Below are positions 1 to 12,900 of a stretch of 64,000 bases of DNA, one piece after another (within the stretch, counting starts at the first letter, position 1; every line of letters starts with the position of its first letter). The stretch is from assembly GCF_000340215.1 (NCBI RefSeq), contig NW_006921540.1, forward strand, positions 2,541,486 to 2,605,485, given 5' to 3'. The translations under genes and the position numbers were made by a program. The notes under the pieces are model-generated. The model was not told the DNA's origin and did no database searches. It saw only the letters and a list, made by a program, of their open reading frames with translations. The DNA comes from Pseudocercospora fijiensis CIRAD86. Taxonomy: Eukaryota; Ascomycota; Dothideomycetes; Mycosphaerellales; Mycosphaerellaceae.

Positions 1-3000
1 AGTTAGTAAAACCTAGGAATAATTAGAGTTCCTTAATGCTAGTAGGTATTAGCTACTTAGTAATAGTCTTAATCCGATTAGGATTAGCCTTAATACCCTT
101 AGTTAATACGAGGAAGCTAAGGAAGGATACCTCCTTAGTAGCAAAGGTGCATTTAGAAGGCTTACAATATAGTCTATAGGCTCGTAGGCGGTCGAGGACC
201 TTATATACTACGGCCTAGTGTTCTATAACATTAGATAAATAGGTATAAACTAGGATATTGTCTAGGTAAACTACACAGAGATAGTCTAATAGGCCCGAAA
301 GGGCCCGATTAATATAGGACTAGAATGTAGTAGGGGTATTAGCTAGCCTAAATAGTATAACTAAGTACTCGAAATAGCTATAACGAGTACGAAAGGCTGT
401 TTTCTATTTATCGCCCTTGCGAATATAAATGCGGTAATAGGCGTCTTTAATGTCTAATATAGTATAGTAGTAGGTACTAGAAAGGCGGTCGAGGGTCTTA
501 TTAATAAGCGGAAGAAGATAGCGGTCTTTAATAGTAATAGTATTAAGTCTACGGTAATTAATATATAGGTATAGGCTACTATCCTTCTTTAGTACGAATA
601 GAATAGGGGCGCTAGCAGGGCTATTACTATACTATATCCGGCTATTAGCTAGGTTTTTATCTAGGTACTTACGCAATATAGCAAGCTCTCGTTTACTAAG
701 GTTATAGAGAGGACTAAAAGGGACCTCCTTACCCTCTACGATATCGATCTTATAGTCCGTCTCTTTAAATACAGGCAATGTCGATACTAGGTAGTATTTA
801 AACACATTAATATAGGTTTCTCGAATAGGCTCTAGTATACGCTCGAGCTGTTTAGGATCTATGCTATTAGGGGGCACAGGTTCGTCGTTATTACCGAGTA
901 GGTCGGTAGTCGGGTTAGCTAGAGTTAGGTTTCTAATAAATAGGACCCTAATATTGTTAGGGCACTCGCTAACGTCGATATGCTTAATATCCTCCTTTCT
1001 AGCGATTCTAAATCGCTACTATTAGAGGCCTAAGTCTATAGTTATAGCGTAGTGCTTAAGAATAGGGTTGCTAACAACAATATCGGACAGAAGGTTGTCT
1101 ATATCTACTGCGTAGGCAGTAAAATCTAGTAAGCGCTCGTTGCCGAGGTCGTTCTTTAGAACTATAGGAATACAGTAGGCCCTATAGGTTAAGTGCCGAG
1201 CGTTATTAAACTAAGCAAGGGTTAGTAGGTTAGCCCTATTTAGTTGTCGGAGGTTTAATTGCTTAGCTAGGCGATAGCTAATAAGGGCGCTAACTAAATT
1301 CCCTAGATCTAGTATAACCTTAGTTTTACAGTTAGTACCCTTCGTGTCCTATACGAGACAGGTACGTATAATAGCTAGCGTAATGTCGATAGTCTTACGC
1401 CGCACAAGGCTAACAGTTAGTACGGCGCCTAATCTTTTTTCGACTAATTAGAAGGTTAGCCTATAGGGGTAGCGTTAGCTACTAAAAGGTGTTTCCTATA
1501 TTTAGCGGAAGCGCGGTTAATTCGGGCCTAATCCCTTAGTTTGTCGTATTAGCCTAGTAGATAGCTAGTGCTATTATAGTTAAAGCACTTCAATCTAGTT
1601 AGGAGGTTACTATAGCTGCTATTAGTCGAGCGGTTAGCGTTATAAGGATACGAGCCCCTTCTACGGCCCCTATTGCGGCCTCCTCTATATAGCCGTTAGC
1701 TGCGGCCTCTTCTACGGTCGTTGTTACTATTCCTATTATTAGTATTGTTGTCTTAGTAGGAACCTTAGTTTCCTCTATAGCTACAGTTGCTACGGTTAGT
1801 ACTAGCAGGTCGGATCCTTAATTCTAGTCGTTGCTAGAGCTAGATAGCTCGTTTAGCTGTTTCTGCCTCGACTATAAATTGAATGCGTATTAGGTTAGCC
1901 TGTTTAAACATACGGCGGCGGTCTAATTCGAGAATAAGCTCCTATCTAAGTTTTAGGCGTATCTCGGAAATCTATATAGAATTAGTCTTAGCCGGAAGGT
2001 TATCCTCGAGGGTCTTTAAACAGGCCTTAAATAAGCGAGCCGATTAATTAGTCTTTTGTTTAGCCTGTAGGTACTAGTCCTAAGCATGTTATTGCCTTAG
2101 TATAGGGTTTCTAAGGGTGTCTAGCATAATAGTTTTGTAGGTTTACTACTAAATAGCGGTCTAATTATCGAGGGAGTTAAAATAGTTATCCTAGGTACGC
2201 TTTAGGTCGCTATTAATATACTGCATAGTATAAACAACTAGTAAATAGTCGTCTAGAAGAGCCCTTAGTGCATTTCGTTAGTTAAGCTTACAATTACGTA
2301 TATAGTTATTATATTGCTTGCGACTAGAGCCGTCGAATACAGTATAGTCCTTAAGTTTAGTATCCTTCTTTTAGATAGGTAGCAAAGAAGGTCCTACTAT
2401 TAGCTTAGTAGTAGTTATCGGGGCTTCCTAAAGGCGGCAAAGCTCGAGGAGGTCGTCCTTTAGCTATTGTTCTTAACGTAGGGCAGTAAGCCTGCTTTAG
2501 GTAGCTTCTTAAAGTCTCCCTACTAGTTAAGGGCTAAAGGCTAGTTAGCTATATTAACGGTTAACAATGTTATTAAGAATATCGTTAACAGGCAATTCTA
2601 GATTATCGCCTAGAACTATAGGCTCCTTAATAGGCTCTATACTACTAGTGTTGTTATTGCTAGCGCTACTAGTAGCGCCGCGGTTATTGTTACTTCGTAA
2701 TAAGCTAGCTATTGTAATAAGGGGTAGTACTAATAATATATTATAGCCCCTTATAGTACGGATATAGCGGAATTAGTAGATATCGGTCTAGTGCGATTAA
2801 CTCGGTGTAATAGGCCGTATAGAAGGCCTTACTTAATAATTAGTACGGTTGTTTAGTGGAATAGTGCGTATAGGTCCCGTTCTTTAGGCGTAATATAGCC
2901 AAATCGATGTTTTTAGTAGCTATACCGCTAAAAGCTTGAAATAAGGACTATCTAGCTACTACCCTCAAAAGGTAGATCGAATACTATATAAGAAGGGTTA

Positions 3001-3183
3001 TATTAGCAGGTAGATAGGGTAGTAGTAGGTACAGGTAGTATTCGATAAAGATCTAGAAGGAGAGGGAGGAAGGTAGGCTAGTTAGCCTAATACTAAGCGC
3101 TAAGCCCTGCCTAAGGCACTAAGACCCTAGCTTCACTCGGCCTAGTTACATGCTAATTACGTATAGCCTCTTTAGCCCTAATA
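1..3183 (-). mobile_element. Ty3/Gypsy chromovirus, minus strand, truncated by window edge
   Basis: This is the 5' part of an LTR retrotransposon read right to left: the LTR at the right end, then a gag-like region (about 2,900-1,700), a protease-like region (near 1,330-1,260) and the start of the reverse transcriptase (about 900-1). The fragment at 632-877 contains the region just before the RT palm and is near-identical to segments at 52,193-52,440 and 56,907-57,143, so the family is the same as the three Gypsy copies elsewhere in the window. The gag part encodes an Asn/Ser/Ala-rich stretch near 2,640-2,700. In-frame TAG and TAA stops at former Gln and Trp codons and the loss of CpA show RIP. 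The pol 3' half and second LTR lie outside the window. Confidence 0.88.
2987..3183 (-). repeat. Gypsy LTR (5' LTR of the minus-strand copy)
   Basis: This 197-bp LTR matches, in reverse complement, the LTRs at 9517, 16416, 49805 and 56740. On its own strand it begins with a TGTTAGG-like end (here TATTAGG after RIP) and ends CTTCTTATA. The 5 bases outside it at 3184-3188 (ACGGG) would be one copy of the target duplication; the other copy is off the window. Confidence 0.85.
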
Positions 3184-4380
3184 ACGGGGGTAATATAAAG
3201 GGCTACGCCCTAGGTAGAAAGCGCTAGCCTTAGGCGTTCGGCCTACGCGACTCTAACCTACTACTTAGCGCTTAGCGTACCGTATAAAACTATTCGGATT
3301 TACGTAGATAGACTTAGCTCTTTATCGAATCTATTAAGTCTTATATCTAGTATCTACGTACGCGTTGCTTACCCGTAACACCTATAGATAGTAAGAATAG
3401 TATTTATAGAATAGAAGGCTTCGAATACGACGAATACCGCTATTTCGTATCGAATATATAGTATTATAAAGATCTACCTAGGAAGTTATTAGTAGACTAC
3501 GATAATAAACGCTTATATTAACAATTACGCCCTAAATATTGTATTTATAAGGGCTATATAGACTACGACCGCGTAGACCGTAAATAGCGCCTAAGCGCGC
3601 TTCTAACGCTTCTAAGGCTTCTAAGAATATAGTCGTTACTAAGCCTAGTAGAAAGCGTATCGCGCGAACGAAGCCCTTAGACGACTACTATACGAAGTTA
3701 TCTATTATTAAGGTCTACGAGAAGCGGCCTAAGGCCTATTTAGATAAGTTCCTCGATAACTACGTACCGAAGGCTCTACCTACTAATTTAACGGCTACTA
3801 GGCCGCCCTACGTCGAGCTAGAATTGCTAAAGGAAGATTATTCGTATAGTCTCGAATATATAGATAGATTAGCAACTAACGAGAATATAAAGGCTGTTTA
3901 GAAGCACCTACTAGATTCTCGAGCTAATTAGTATTATAGAGTAAGCTCTTAGCGCTAAATACTAACTATTCTAGTAGGATTAATAACTATCGCTTAGTTA
4001 GTTAGTAATATAAGACGACCTAAATAGTAGTAGGTATAGTACGACGCTAGAGCTATTATTATTATTACTTAACACCGTATTAGTAGCGCTAATCGTAAAG
4101 CCCTAAAGCGCACAAGCGATAAGCGAAGAGATAGTAAGAAATTAGATAGTAAGAAATAGCTTTAGTTATAAGCGAAGCTCGCACTACTACAGTAGTCTCG
4201 CCCGCTAGTAGTTTAGTACGTCGTTTCGCTATCTACGTAATTCTCCGGATTCTAGAATGCGATTGTTTAATTAGCTAAATCCTATATAGTTACTCTTAGG
4301 TATTAACTTTTACGCGACTTCTAGATAATAATAATAAAGTACGATAGCGCGCTAATAATAGCAATACTATACCCCTATAA
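3184..4380. other. RIPed repetitive sequence, unassigned
   Basis: There is no intact gene. The sequence is CpA-poor and TpA-rich like its neighbours. Plus-strand frames around 3,400-3,600 and 3,690-3,900 read through as short peptide-like stretches interrupted by TAG. This may be the N-terminal half of the Tc1-like transposase that becomes recognisable further right, but no DNA-binding motif could be identified. Confidence 0.5.
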
Positions 4381-4969
4381 TACCCGCTTTAAAGCACGAT
4401 ATATACGCGCTACGTACCGCGCAATACGATGCAAAAGTAATTAATACGATAACGACGGCGGCATTCTATTAGCTTTACGGAGTGCGAAAGCTTCGCTCGT
4501 ACTCGGTAGGTACGCGTAGCCGCCTATAAGCATATATTAGGCATACGAGTACTTATAGGCTAAGTTTAGTAGTAGAAGTAGCTACGTAGAGATAGTTAAG
4601 TCTCGTAGAAGTAATAGAAAGCTATATAGACGCCGCCGTTATTAGATTCTTAGCGCTATCTTCTAATTCGCCGGATTTAAACCCGATCGAGTATATTTAG
4701 CTATAGATTAAAAATAAACTCTAGCGTATATATTAGATAGAAACGGTCGCGTAGCTAGATCGGGAGATAGGGCGGTTATAGCGGGATCTACCGGACTACG
4801 TACTTAAAACTATAATAGGTTCTATACGTAAGCGCTATAAAGCCGTTACTCGAAATAAGGGGTACCTAACTAAACATTAGCTAGAATTAGTGTAGCAATT
4901 AACGGTCCGTTAGCGGCCCGTATTAGCATCCTATACGGACGTAGCTACTTTAAAAAATACTACTATATA
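4381..4969 (+). pseudogene. Tc1/mariner-type DDE transposase relic
   Basis: The plus-strand frame near 4,668-4,720 reads SPDLNPIEYI, the C-terminal hallmark of Tc1/mariner (IS630-type) transposases, where the final acidic residue of the DDE triad lies in the NPIE motif. It is followed by a typical helical tail ending in an arginine/lysine-rich stretch near 4,830. Upstream, 4,440-4,660 has the base composition and spacing expected for the rest of the catalytic domain but is too mutated to place the other acids. TAG and TAA stops replace Gln and Trp codons. The right end could be the repeat word at 4938-4969, which recurs at 25718-25747. Confidence 0.62.
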
Positions 4970-7944
4970 TATAAAGAGTAGTATAGGCATACTTACAATT
5001 TAAGAGAAGCTACTACGCTTAACTATAATAAGGCTTGCCGTAAAGGTACGAGTAGATTAACTAAGAAAGTAAATTATATATACCTCTAGGGTTCTATGCG
5101 ACCCTATAAAGTGCCTTAAAACTACGTAAATTAGTATACAAATCGGAGTATTGCAAATTACTCCTATAAAAGCTAATTACCTCGGATTTCTACTATTCCG
5201 AATAGCTATAATCGCTCGAAAACGAACAGTCTACGACTGTATTTTAGTAGTACTATTGCTACCGCTTAGAAGCGATAAATCTTCTTTAGAGACGTCGTTT
5301 TAGTAGTCTTATTAGTATAGGAGATAGCTTACGAGAGGATTAATCTATATAGGGCGGTAAATATAGTATACCTATATATAATCTTCCGTAGGCGTATTTC
5401 GAAGGTATTACTAGCTTACTAGTTAGGGGCTTCTAACGACGACTCGATTAAGTAAAGTATTTTTAGTAGTATATAATAGAATAGGTAACAAATATAGAGT
5501 TATAAATAGTGCTATAGAGTCTAGATAGTAGTAGGCTAGTAGCTCTACTATAGATAGTAGAAACAGACTTCTTAGTAAAGGCAAATCGTCTAGTAAGGAT
5601 AGCAACGACAATTAATGCCTTAATACCTCGTTGTTATCGTATTAATTACTTTTACTAGCGTCTTTTAGTAAAGATAGCGGTAATCGACTAAGTAGCGTAG
5701 ATTATAGAAGAAGGTCTATATCCGATAGGCTATCGAATAGGTCGTCTTTTAGACTTTGTCTATCTTATATAGAGCGTCGTTATTACTACTATCGCTTCTA
5801 TTATCCGAGTAGGTAGGTAGATCGCTAACCTCTATAATGCCGTAGTAGTTAGGTAGACTATAAACTACTAGCCTAAGTATATAGCCGTTAACTACGATAC
5901 GAGGCCTAATTAGAGGCTTAGTTATTATTGCTTTGCTAACCTCTAAGCCTTTAGAGTTAGGTAGTGCTACTAGTAGTAACAGCTTTAACCGGAAGATAGG
6001 TTAGCGTAATAGCCTATCGTCTATGCCTCGCTATCTAGCGGTACGACGAGGTATTAACTCGGCCTCTTAATAGTCGTTATTAAACTACTATTATATATAC
6101 GCGTTAATTGAGTTATAGCTTATTAAAGCGTAGTTAGTAACCTACTATAGAAGGGCCTTATATTGCTAAGCGTTAGTTAGGTTATAAGCCTACGAGTCGT
6201 AGAACTAGAAGAAGGCCTAGGAGACTAATTCTTGTATAGAATAGAAGTAGTCCTTTACTTAGCGCTTCTATAATACTCCTAGTGCCCTATAGACCTTAAT
6301 TGTACCTACTAGGCTTAACTAATTGTTATCGTCTATAATTAGCTTAGTCTAGTGCTATTTAGGGCAGATTAGATTGCTATTCAGACCTTATAAGCGATTA
6401 ATATAGAGCCGGCAACGTTCTAGTATAGGAATACTCGTTCCCCTAATATAGAAGCGCTAAATATACTTATAAGATAGGTAATAGCTATACGAGAAGTAGC
6501 AGAAGCATTTACTATATACGTTATCGTACGGAGCCGGTAGTACTATCCGCTAGGTAGGCACCGTAGGCTTATAGTTATTAATATCGTTATAGTACTATAT
6601 AAGCTAATCTGCTAACTTCTTCTATATTGCGAGAGATAAGCGCCTAAATTTAATAGTCTTGCTTTACCGCTATATTAGAAGCTATCTATACTTCTTAACT
6701 ACGCTATTCTAACGGACTCGGTCGCGAATATAGCTATTAGGCTAAACGATGTATAGAACTATGCCTATAATAGTCATTTATTATTATATAGAATAGCTAG
6801 GAAGCTATAGAAGTATAAGAATAATACTAAAAGCCGCTATACTAAGGAATTCCTCTATTCTAAAAAATCTAGCTTTTATAGTAAATTCCGATAGCACTAT
6901 AAGAATAGGACGAATACGCACCTCGCAAGCTCTATTTACGTATCTAACGCTTATCTCGGCGCCTTAAGTATACGTAATAGCCCTCGAGTAGGTTAGTAGT
7001 ACGAACGGCTATTAAAATCGGGTCTCCGAGTCGTAACTAAGTTGCCTAGCGATCCTTTTCGGAAGCCTTCTAATTTGCTCTTAGATAAGCTAACTCTTTA
7101 GCGGCTATAACCGTGTTCTTATAGGACTTAAAGGCTACTATTGCCTAGTTAATAAAGTGTTAGCATTCTTCTTAGTTTTAAGCAATAAATAGAGCCTTGT
7201 TTATTACTTTTAAAATAGCTATTATAGCCGGAAAGCGCTTAAAGTGCTTCTTAAGGGTTTTAATAAGGTAGCGTTAGTAGAGGCGTTAAACAATACCGCT
7301 ATCTAAGAGGCCTTAAGCTATACCGAGTTGCTTACTTACTAAGTTATTAGTAATTAACTATAGCGCTACCTAAGAAGACTATTTAGTCTAGTTTAAATAG
7401 TCTTTATCTTTAGCTTTACTAGAATAAGCGCCGCTAATGCAGAAGTGCTTCGTATATCTATCGTCTTCGCTAACCTTCTAATTATAGTCTAATTTAGCTA
7501 TTTCTTTAAGCCTAGAAATAGCCTTCTTAATTAGGTATACTTGTTTATAGTCTATAAGGAAGTAAGCCGCTAGAAGCTACTCTAAATAGCTATTACGGAT
7601 ATATATAGTCGAGAGAGGCTATTTTAGCTTATTAGTTAGGTACGTAGAGTCTAGTAAGAACAAAGACCTATAGTTATAAAAGGCTCGAAGTTGCTAGTCC
7701 GCTACCTATATAAGGCCTCTATATAACCGGCCCGTTAAAACGCCTACTAACTAGCGCGTACGCGGTATATAGGAGCGTTATTAAGAAGTAGTATAGGGTA
7801 GATATCCTATATTTCTAGCTTTATTTTAAAATGCGCTATTTTTAGAACAATCCGAGAAATAAAGGGCTAAGGCTACCTAGTCGTAATTACTAAATTCGGT
7901 AATCTCCTACTTCTAAAACGGGCCCTTCTCTACCGAGGTTACTA
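4970..7944 (-). mobile_element. Unidentified RIP-degraded element, minus strand
   Basis: On the minus strand the best frame runs from about 6,610 to 5,420. After allowing for Gln-to-stop mutations it gives a long, coherent peptide rich in Leu, Ile, Ser and Asn, ending with a hydrophobic 62-residue open stretch at 5423-5611. This looks like a former large ORF, but no family motif was recognised. The portion 6,650-7,900 may hold a further minus-strand coding relic. The giant hAT element is inserted at 7,944, so the host sequence resumes at 24,897. Confidence 0.45.
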
Positions 7945-7952
7945 TATCTATC
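7945..7952. repeat. hAT target site duplication, left copy
   Basis: TATCTATC lies directly outside the left terminal inverted repeat. The identical 8-mer lies directly outside the right one at 24889-24896. Eight-base duplications are characteristic of the hAT superfamily. Confidence 0.9.
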
Positions 7953-7972
7953 TAGACCCCGTAGTAGTTCGG
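7953..7972 (+). repeat. hAT left terminal inverted repeat
   Basis: The 20 bases starting TAGACCCCGTAG are the exact reverse complement of 24869-24888. Beyond 20 bp the two ends diverge but stay similar in composition, with TTTGG/TTTAG-rich words. Confidence 0.9.
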
Positions 7973-8087
7973 TTTCCGAACTACTAAACGTATATAGTTT
8001 GGTTTCTTAGCGGCGAACTAGCTCCCTAGTTCCGGTTTGGTTTTTTCGAACTATATAGATTCCTAGTTTGAACTAGAGAGTGTATTA

Positions 8088-8279
8088 GTTTTACTATAAG
8101 GACACTCTTATTCGACTGCCGGCTACGATTGCCGGCTATATTAGTAACTATGTTACATTTACTACGCTCTTTTGCTGTTACTAGGGCGTAGTTTTACTAC
8201 AAGGACACTCTTATTCGACTACCGGCTACGATTGCCGGCTATAATAGTTACTAGGTTATATTTACTATACTCTATTGCC
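8088..8279 (+). repeat. 103-bp subterminal direct repeat, two copies
   Basis: Two near-identical units start at 8088 and 8191, each opening GTTTTACTA followed by AAGGACACTCTTATTCGACT and then two GCCGGCTA words. The second copy grades into the 20-bp repeats that follow. Subterminal repeats of this kind are where hAT transposases bind in well-studied elements such as Ac; that role here is inferred. Confidence 0.8.
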
Positions 8280-8359
8280 GTTGCTAGGGCGTAGTTACCG
8301 TTGCTAGGGCGTAGTTACCGTTACTAGGGCGTAGTTGCCGTTACCGTGGCGTAGTTACC
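8280..8359 (+). repeat. 20-bp subterminal tandem repeat, four copies
   Basis: Four consecutive 20-bp units (about GTTGCTAGGGCGTAGTTACC) run from 8280; the fourth is degenerate. The position, about 330 bp inside the left end, suggests a transposase-binding or enhancer array rather than coding sequence. Confidence 0.85.
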
Positions 8360-8823
8360 GTAGTTACGAAAGCTTACCTATATAACGTTACGTAGGCGGC
8401 AACAATTAGGGCTTCGCGATATTCTTATACCTTTTAACTTCTTCCTCTATACCTATACCGACAATAACTACTATACGCTACGCCCCCGCCCCTTTCCCTT
8501 ATAATAGTAAGAGAGAAGCGCGCCGCGCGCTAAACAGAAGATAGAACTAAAGACCGCGAGTTTGTTTTGCCTAAGCGTCTAACTAAAAAGCGTAAGACTA
8601 AAGAGGAGTACTCTACGAAGAAGAATTCCGTACGAGACCGCGAGAGAAAGGACAAGATAGATAAGGATAAAAGAGCTAAGGATAAGAGAAGAAAGGCGCG
8701 GAATAAGGCATTCTATCGATAGCTAGCGCCTATAGAAAAAAGTAAAGGTTAGAAGATAACCTAAGAGAAGGCTAAGAGGAGGAAAGAATTACGGCTAGTT
8801 TTCGAGCGCGAAGTTCTAGTAGC

Positions 8824-8936
8824 GTAAGTTAATCTAGCTAGCGGCCGTAGCTAGCAGCTATAGCTAGCAGCTATAGCCGGTAGCTATAGCCGGTAGCTAT
8901 AGCCGGTATATTTTTCTTTAAAACGTTAACTAATAG
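8824..8936 (+). repeat. Intron 1 of ORF-A with TAGCCGGT array
   Basis: This predicted intron runs from GTAAGT to TAATAG and contains five or so repeats of an AGCTATAGCCGGT-type 12-13-mer at about 8,850-8,910. The central word TAGCCGG/CCGGCTA is shared with the other introns and both subterminal regions of the hAT element. Confidence 0.7.
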
Positions 8937-9424
8937 TATTTAGACCTATAGCCGCTACCTCTATCGATACGACCGATAGTAACGGAGATATTTAGATAGC
9001 CGATAACAATAATGCTAGAGTTTAGGATACCGGGACAGAGCTTAATACTGCGAATAAAGGGACTAAAAAAAGCGAAGAGATACTATACGTCGATCTAGTA
9101 ATAGGTATAGTCTTAGGGCCTAACGCTATAGACGATAAGCGCTAGGAGTAGATCGAGTATAGTTAAAGAGACGAGATACTAGTAAAGGGCTAAGGCATAA
9201 GTCCTATTAATCTAGAAAATTATAGTTAAAGCTACTACGAAAAGCTAGTAAGGATTGGAATCGAGGCTAGTCGTCTTTATATCCTCGATATAGAGTAGAA
9301 GTTTCTTTATTAGTATTAGAGCGAAGCCTTTATATCTATAAAGGCAAAGTAGCTTGCGATTAATGCGATCGGGGCTAGGTATCTAGGGACAGTAGAAGTG
9401 TTACTAAAGGAGGAAGGGGTATAG

Positions 9425-9482
9425 GTAATTATTCTATGCTCGGTATATATAGCCGGCGTTCGTAGCCGGTAGATACTAACAG
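9425..9482 (+). repeat. Intron 2 of ORF-A with TAGCCGG pair
   Basis: This 58-bp predicted intron (GTAATT...TACTAACAG, with a good fungal branch point next to the acceptor) holds two copies of the word, TAGCCGGC and TAGCCGGT, about 12 bp apart. Confidence 0.65.
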
Positions 9483-9511
9483 TTAAATAGAAAGCGTTTC
9501 TCGAGGGCAGA

Positions 9512-9516
9512 GTACT
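9512..9516. repeat. Gypsy target site duplication, left copy (GTACT)
   Basis: GTACT lies immediately before the 5' LTR and is repeated at 16614-16618 after the 3' LTR. It shows that the retrotransposon entered an already present hAT element. Confidence 0.85.
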
Positions 9517-9714
9517 TATTAGGACAAAAGAGGTTACACGTAATTAGTATATAACTAGGCTCGAGTGAAGCTAGGGTCTTAATGCCTTAGGTAGGGCTTA
9601 GCGCTTAGCAATAGGCTAACTTGCCCGTCTTCCTCCCTCTCCTCCTAGTTCCTTATCGAATACTACCTATACCTACTACTACCCTATCTACCTGCTAATA
9701 TAACCCTTCTTATA
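9517..9714 (+). repeat. Gypsy 5' LTR
   Basis: This LTR is 198 bp, starting TATTAGG (from TGTTAGG) and ending CTTCTTATA. It matches 16416-16613 apart from RIP-type differences. Confidence 0.9.
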
Positions 9715-9989
9715 TAGTATTCGATCTACCCTTTAAGGGTAGTAGCTAGATAGTCCTTATTTTAAGCTTTTAGCGGTATAGCTACTAAAACTATTAATTT
9801 AACTATATTACGCCCGAAGAACGGGACCTATATATACTATTTTATTAAAACATCCGTACTAATTATAAAGCAAGGCCTCCTATACGGCCTACTATACTAA
9901 GTTAACCGTACTAAGCCGATACCTACTAATTCCGCTACATCCGTACTATAAGGGGCTATAATACATTAGTAGTACTACCCCTTATTATA

Positions 9990-12900
9990 ATAGCCGGCTT
10001 ATTACGAAGTAACAATAACCGCGGCGCCGCTAGCAGCGCTAGCAATAACAACACTAGTAGTATAGAGCCTATTAATAAAGAACCTATAATTCCGGGTAAT
10101 AATCTAGAATTGCCTATTAACGATATTCTTAATAACATTGTTAATCGACGATATAGCTAACTAGCCTTTAGGCCCCAACTAGTAGGGAGACTTTAAGAAG
10201 CCACTTAAAACAGGCTTACTGCCCTACGTTAAGAATAGTAGCTAAAGGATAACCTGCTCGAACTCCGTCGCCTTTAGGAAGCCCCGATAACTACTGCTAA
10301 ACTAATAGTAGAGCCTTTATTATCCGTTTAGAAGAGGAAGGATGCTAAGCTTAGAGACTATACCGTATTTAATAGCTCTAGTCGAAAGCAATACAACGAC
10401 TATATACGTAATTATAAGCTTAACTAACGAAATGCACTAAAGGCTCTTCTAGACAACTATTTACTAGTTGTCTACGCTATATAGTATATTAATAGCGACC
10501 TAAAGCGTACCTAGGATAACTATTTTAACTCCCTTAACGACTAGACCGCTATTTAGTAGCAAACCTACAAAACTATTATACTAGACACCCTTAGAAACCC
10601 TATACTAAGGCAACAATATGCTTAGGACTAGTACCTTCGGGCTGAATAAAAGACTAATTAATCGGCTCGCTTATTTAAGGCCTATTTAAAGACCCTCGAA
10701 GATAACCTTCCGGCTAAGACTAATTCTATATAGATCTTAGAAATACGCCTAAAGCTTAGATAGGAGCTTATTCTCGAATTAGACCGCCGCCGTGTGTTTA
10801 AATAGGCTAATCTAATACGTATTTAATTCATAGTCGAAGTGGAAATAGCTAAACGAGCTGTTTAGCTCTAGTAACGACTAGAATTAAGGATTCGACTAGC
10901 TAGTACTAACCGTAGCAACCGTAGCCGTAGAGGAAACTAAGGTTCCTACTAAGACAATAATACTAATAATAGGAACAGTAACAACGACCGTAGAAGAGGC
11001 CGTAGCCGGCGGCTATATAGAGGAGGCCGTAATAGGGGCCGTAGAAGGGGCTCGTATCCCTATAATACTAATCGCTTAACTAATAATAGTAGCAATAGCG
11101 GCTATAGCAATCTCCTAACCGGATTGAAGTGCTTTAACTATAATAGTACTAGCTATCTACTAGGCTAATACGACAAACCTAGGGATTAGGCCCGGATTAA
11201 CCGTGCTTCCGCTAAATATAAGAAGCACCTTTTAGCCGCTAATACTACCCCTATTAGCTCTTCGAACCAGTCGAAAAAAGAATAAGCGCCGCACTAACTG
11301 TTAGCCTTGTGCGGCGTAAGACTATCGACATTGTGCTAGCTATTATACGTACCTGTCTTATACAGGACTTATATAGCGCTAACTATAAAACTAAGGTTAT
11401 ACTAGATCTAGGAAATTCAGTTAGTGCCCTTATTAGCTATCGCCTAGCTAAGTAATTAGACCTTCGACAATTGAATAGGGCTAACCTGCTAACCCTTGCT
11501 TAGTTTAATAACGCTCGGTACTTAACCTATAGGGCTTACTATATTCCTATAGTTCTAAAGAACGACCTCGGCAACGAGCGCTTACTAGATTTCACTGCCT
11601 ACGTAGTAGATATAGACAACCTTCTATCCGATATTATTATTAGCAACCCTATTCTTAAGCACTACGCTATAACTATAGACTTAGGCCTCTAATAGTAGCG
11701 ATTTAGAATCGCTAGAAAGGAGGATATTAAGTATATCGACGTTAGCGAGTGCCCTAACAATATTAGGGTCCTATTTATCGGCAACCTAATACCTACCGTA
11801 GCTAACCTAACCGTCGACCTATTAGGTAATAACGACGAACCTATGCCCCCTAATAGTATAGACCCTAATTAGCTTGCTCGCATACCTTAGCCTATTTAAG
11901 AGACCTATATTAATATATTCAAACACTACCTAGTATCGACATTGCCTATATTTAAAGAGACGGATTATAAGATTAATATTATAGAGGGCAAGGAGGTCCC
12001 CTTTAGGCTACTCTATAACCTTAGTAAGCGTAAACTCGCTATATTGCGTAAGTACCTAGATAAGAACCTAGCTAATAGTCGAATCTAGTATAGCAATAGC
12101 CCTGCTAGTATACTAATCCTGTTTGTTCTAAAGAAGGATAGTAGCCTACGCCTATATATTAACTATCGTAGACTTAATACTATTACTATTAAAGACCGCT
12201 GTCTACTCCCGCTTATTAATAAGACCCTCGATCGCCTATCTAGCGCCTATTTCTATACTATATTAGACATTAAGGATGCATACTATCGCATCCGTATCCG
12301 TAAGGGTAATAAATAGAAGACAGCCTTCCGCACTCGTTATAGCTATTTCGAGTACTTAGTTATGCTATTTAGACTAGCTAATGCCCCTATAATATTCTAG
12401 TCCTATATTAATCGGGCCCTATTAGGCCTATTAGACTACCTCTGTATAGTTTACCTAGACGATATCCTAGTCTATATATACTTACCTAATATTACGGAAT
12501 ATTAGGCCGCCGTACGTAAGGTACTCGACCGCCTGCGGGCCTATAGCTTGTATTACAAGCCTTCTAAATGCACCTTCGCTGCTAAGGAGGTAGCATTCCT
12601 TAGCTTTATCGTATTAACTAATAGTGTTAAGGCTAATCCTGATCGGATTAAGACTATTACTAAGTAGCTAACACCTACTAGCATTAAGGAACTCCAATTA
12701 TTCCTAGGTTTTGCTAACTTCTATTGTCGCTTTATTAAGAGCTATTTACGGCATATAATGCCCCTAACTAAGCTTACTAAAACTAAGGCTAACCTATCTA
12801 GAGAGTTCAAATAGACTAGTAAAGCGCAAGCCGCTTTTAACGGTTTAAAGAAGCGCTTTACTAAAGTCTCCTTGCTATACTATTTTGTACTAAGTAAACA

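Noticed and set aside
8900..9424. A further histone (H2A or H2B) in ORF-A
   Set aside because: The segment with GARYLGTVEVLLKEE recalls an H2A helix at first sight, but the flanking motifs of H2A and H2B are missing.
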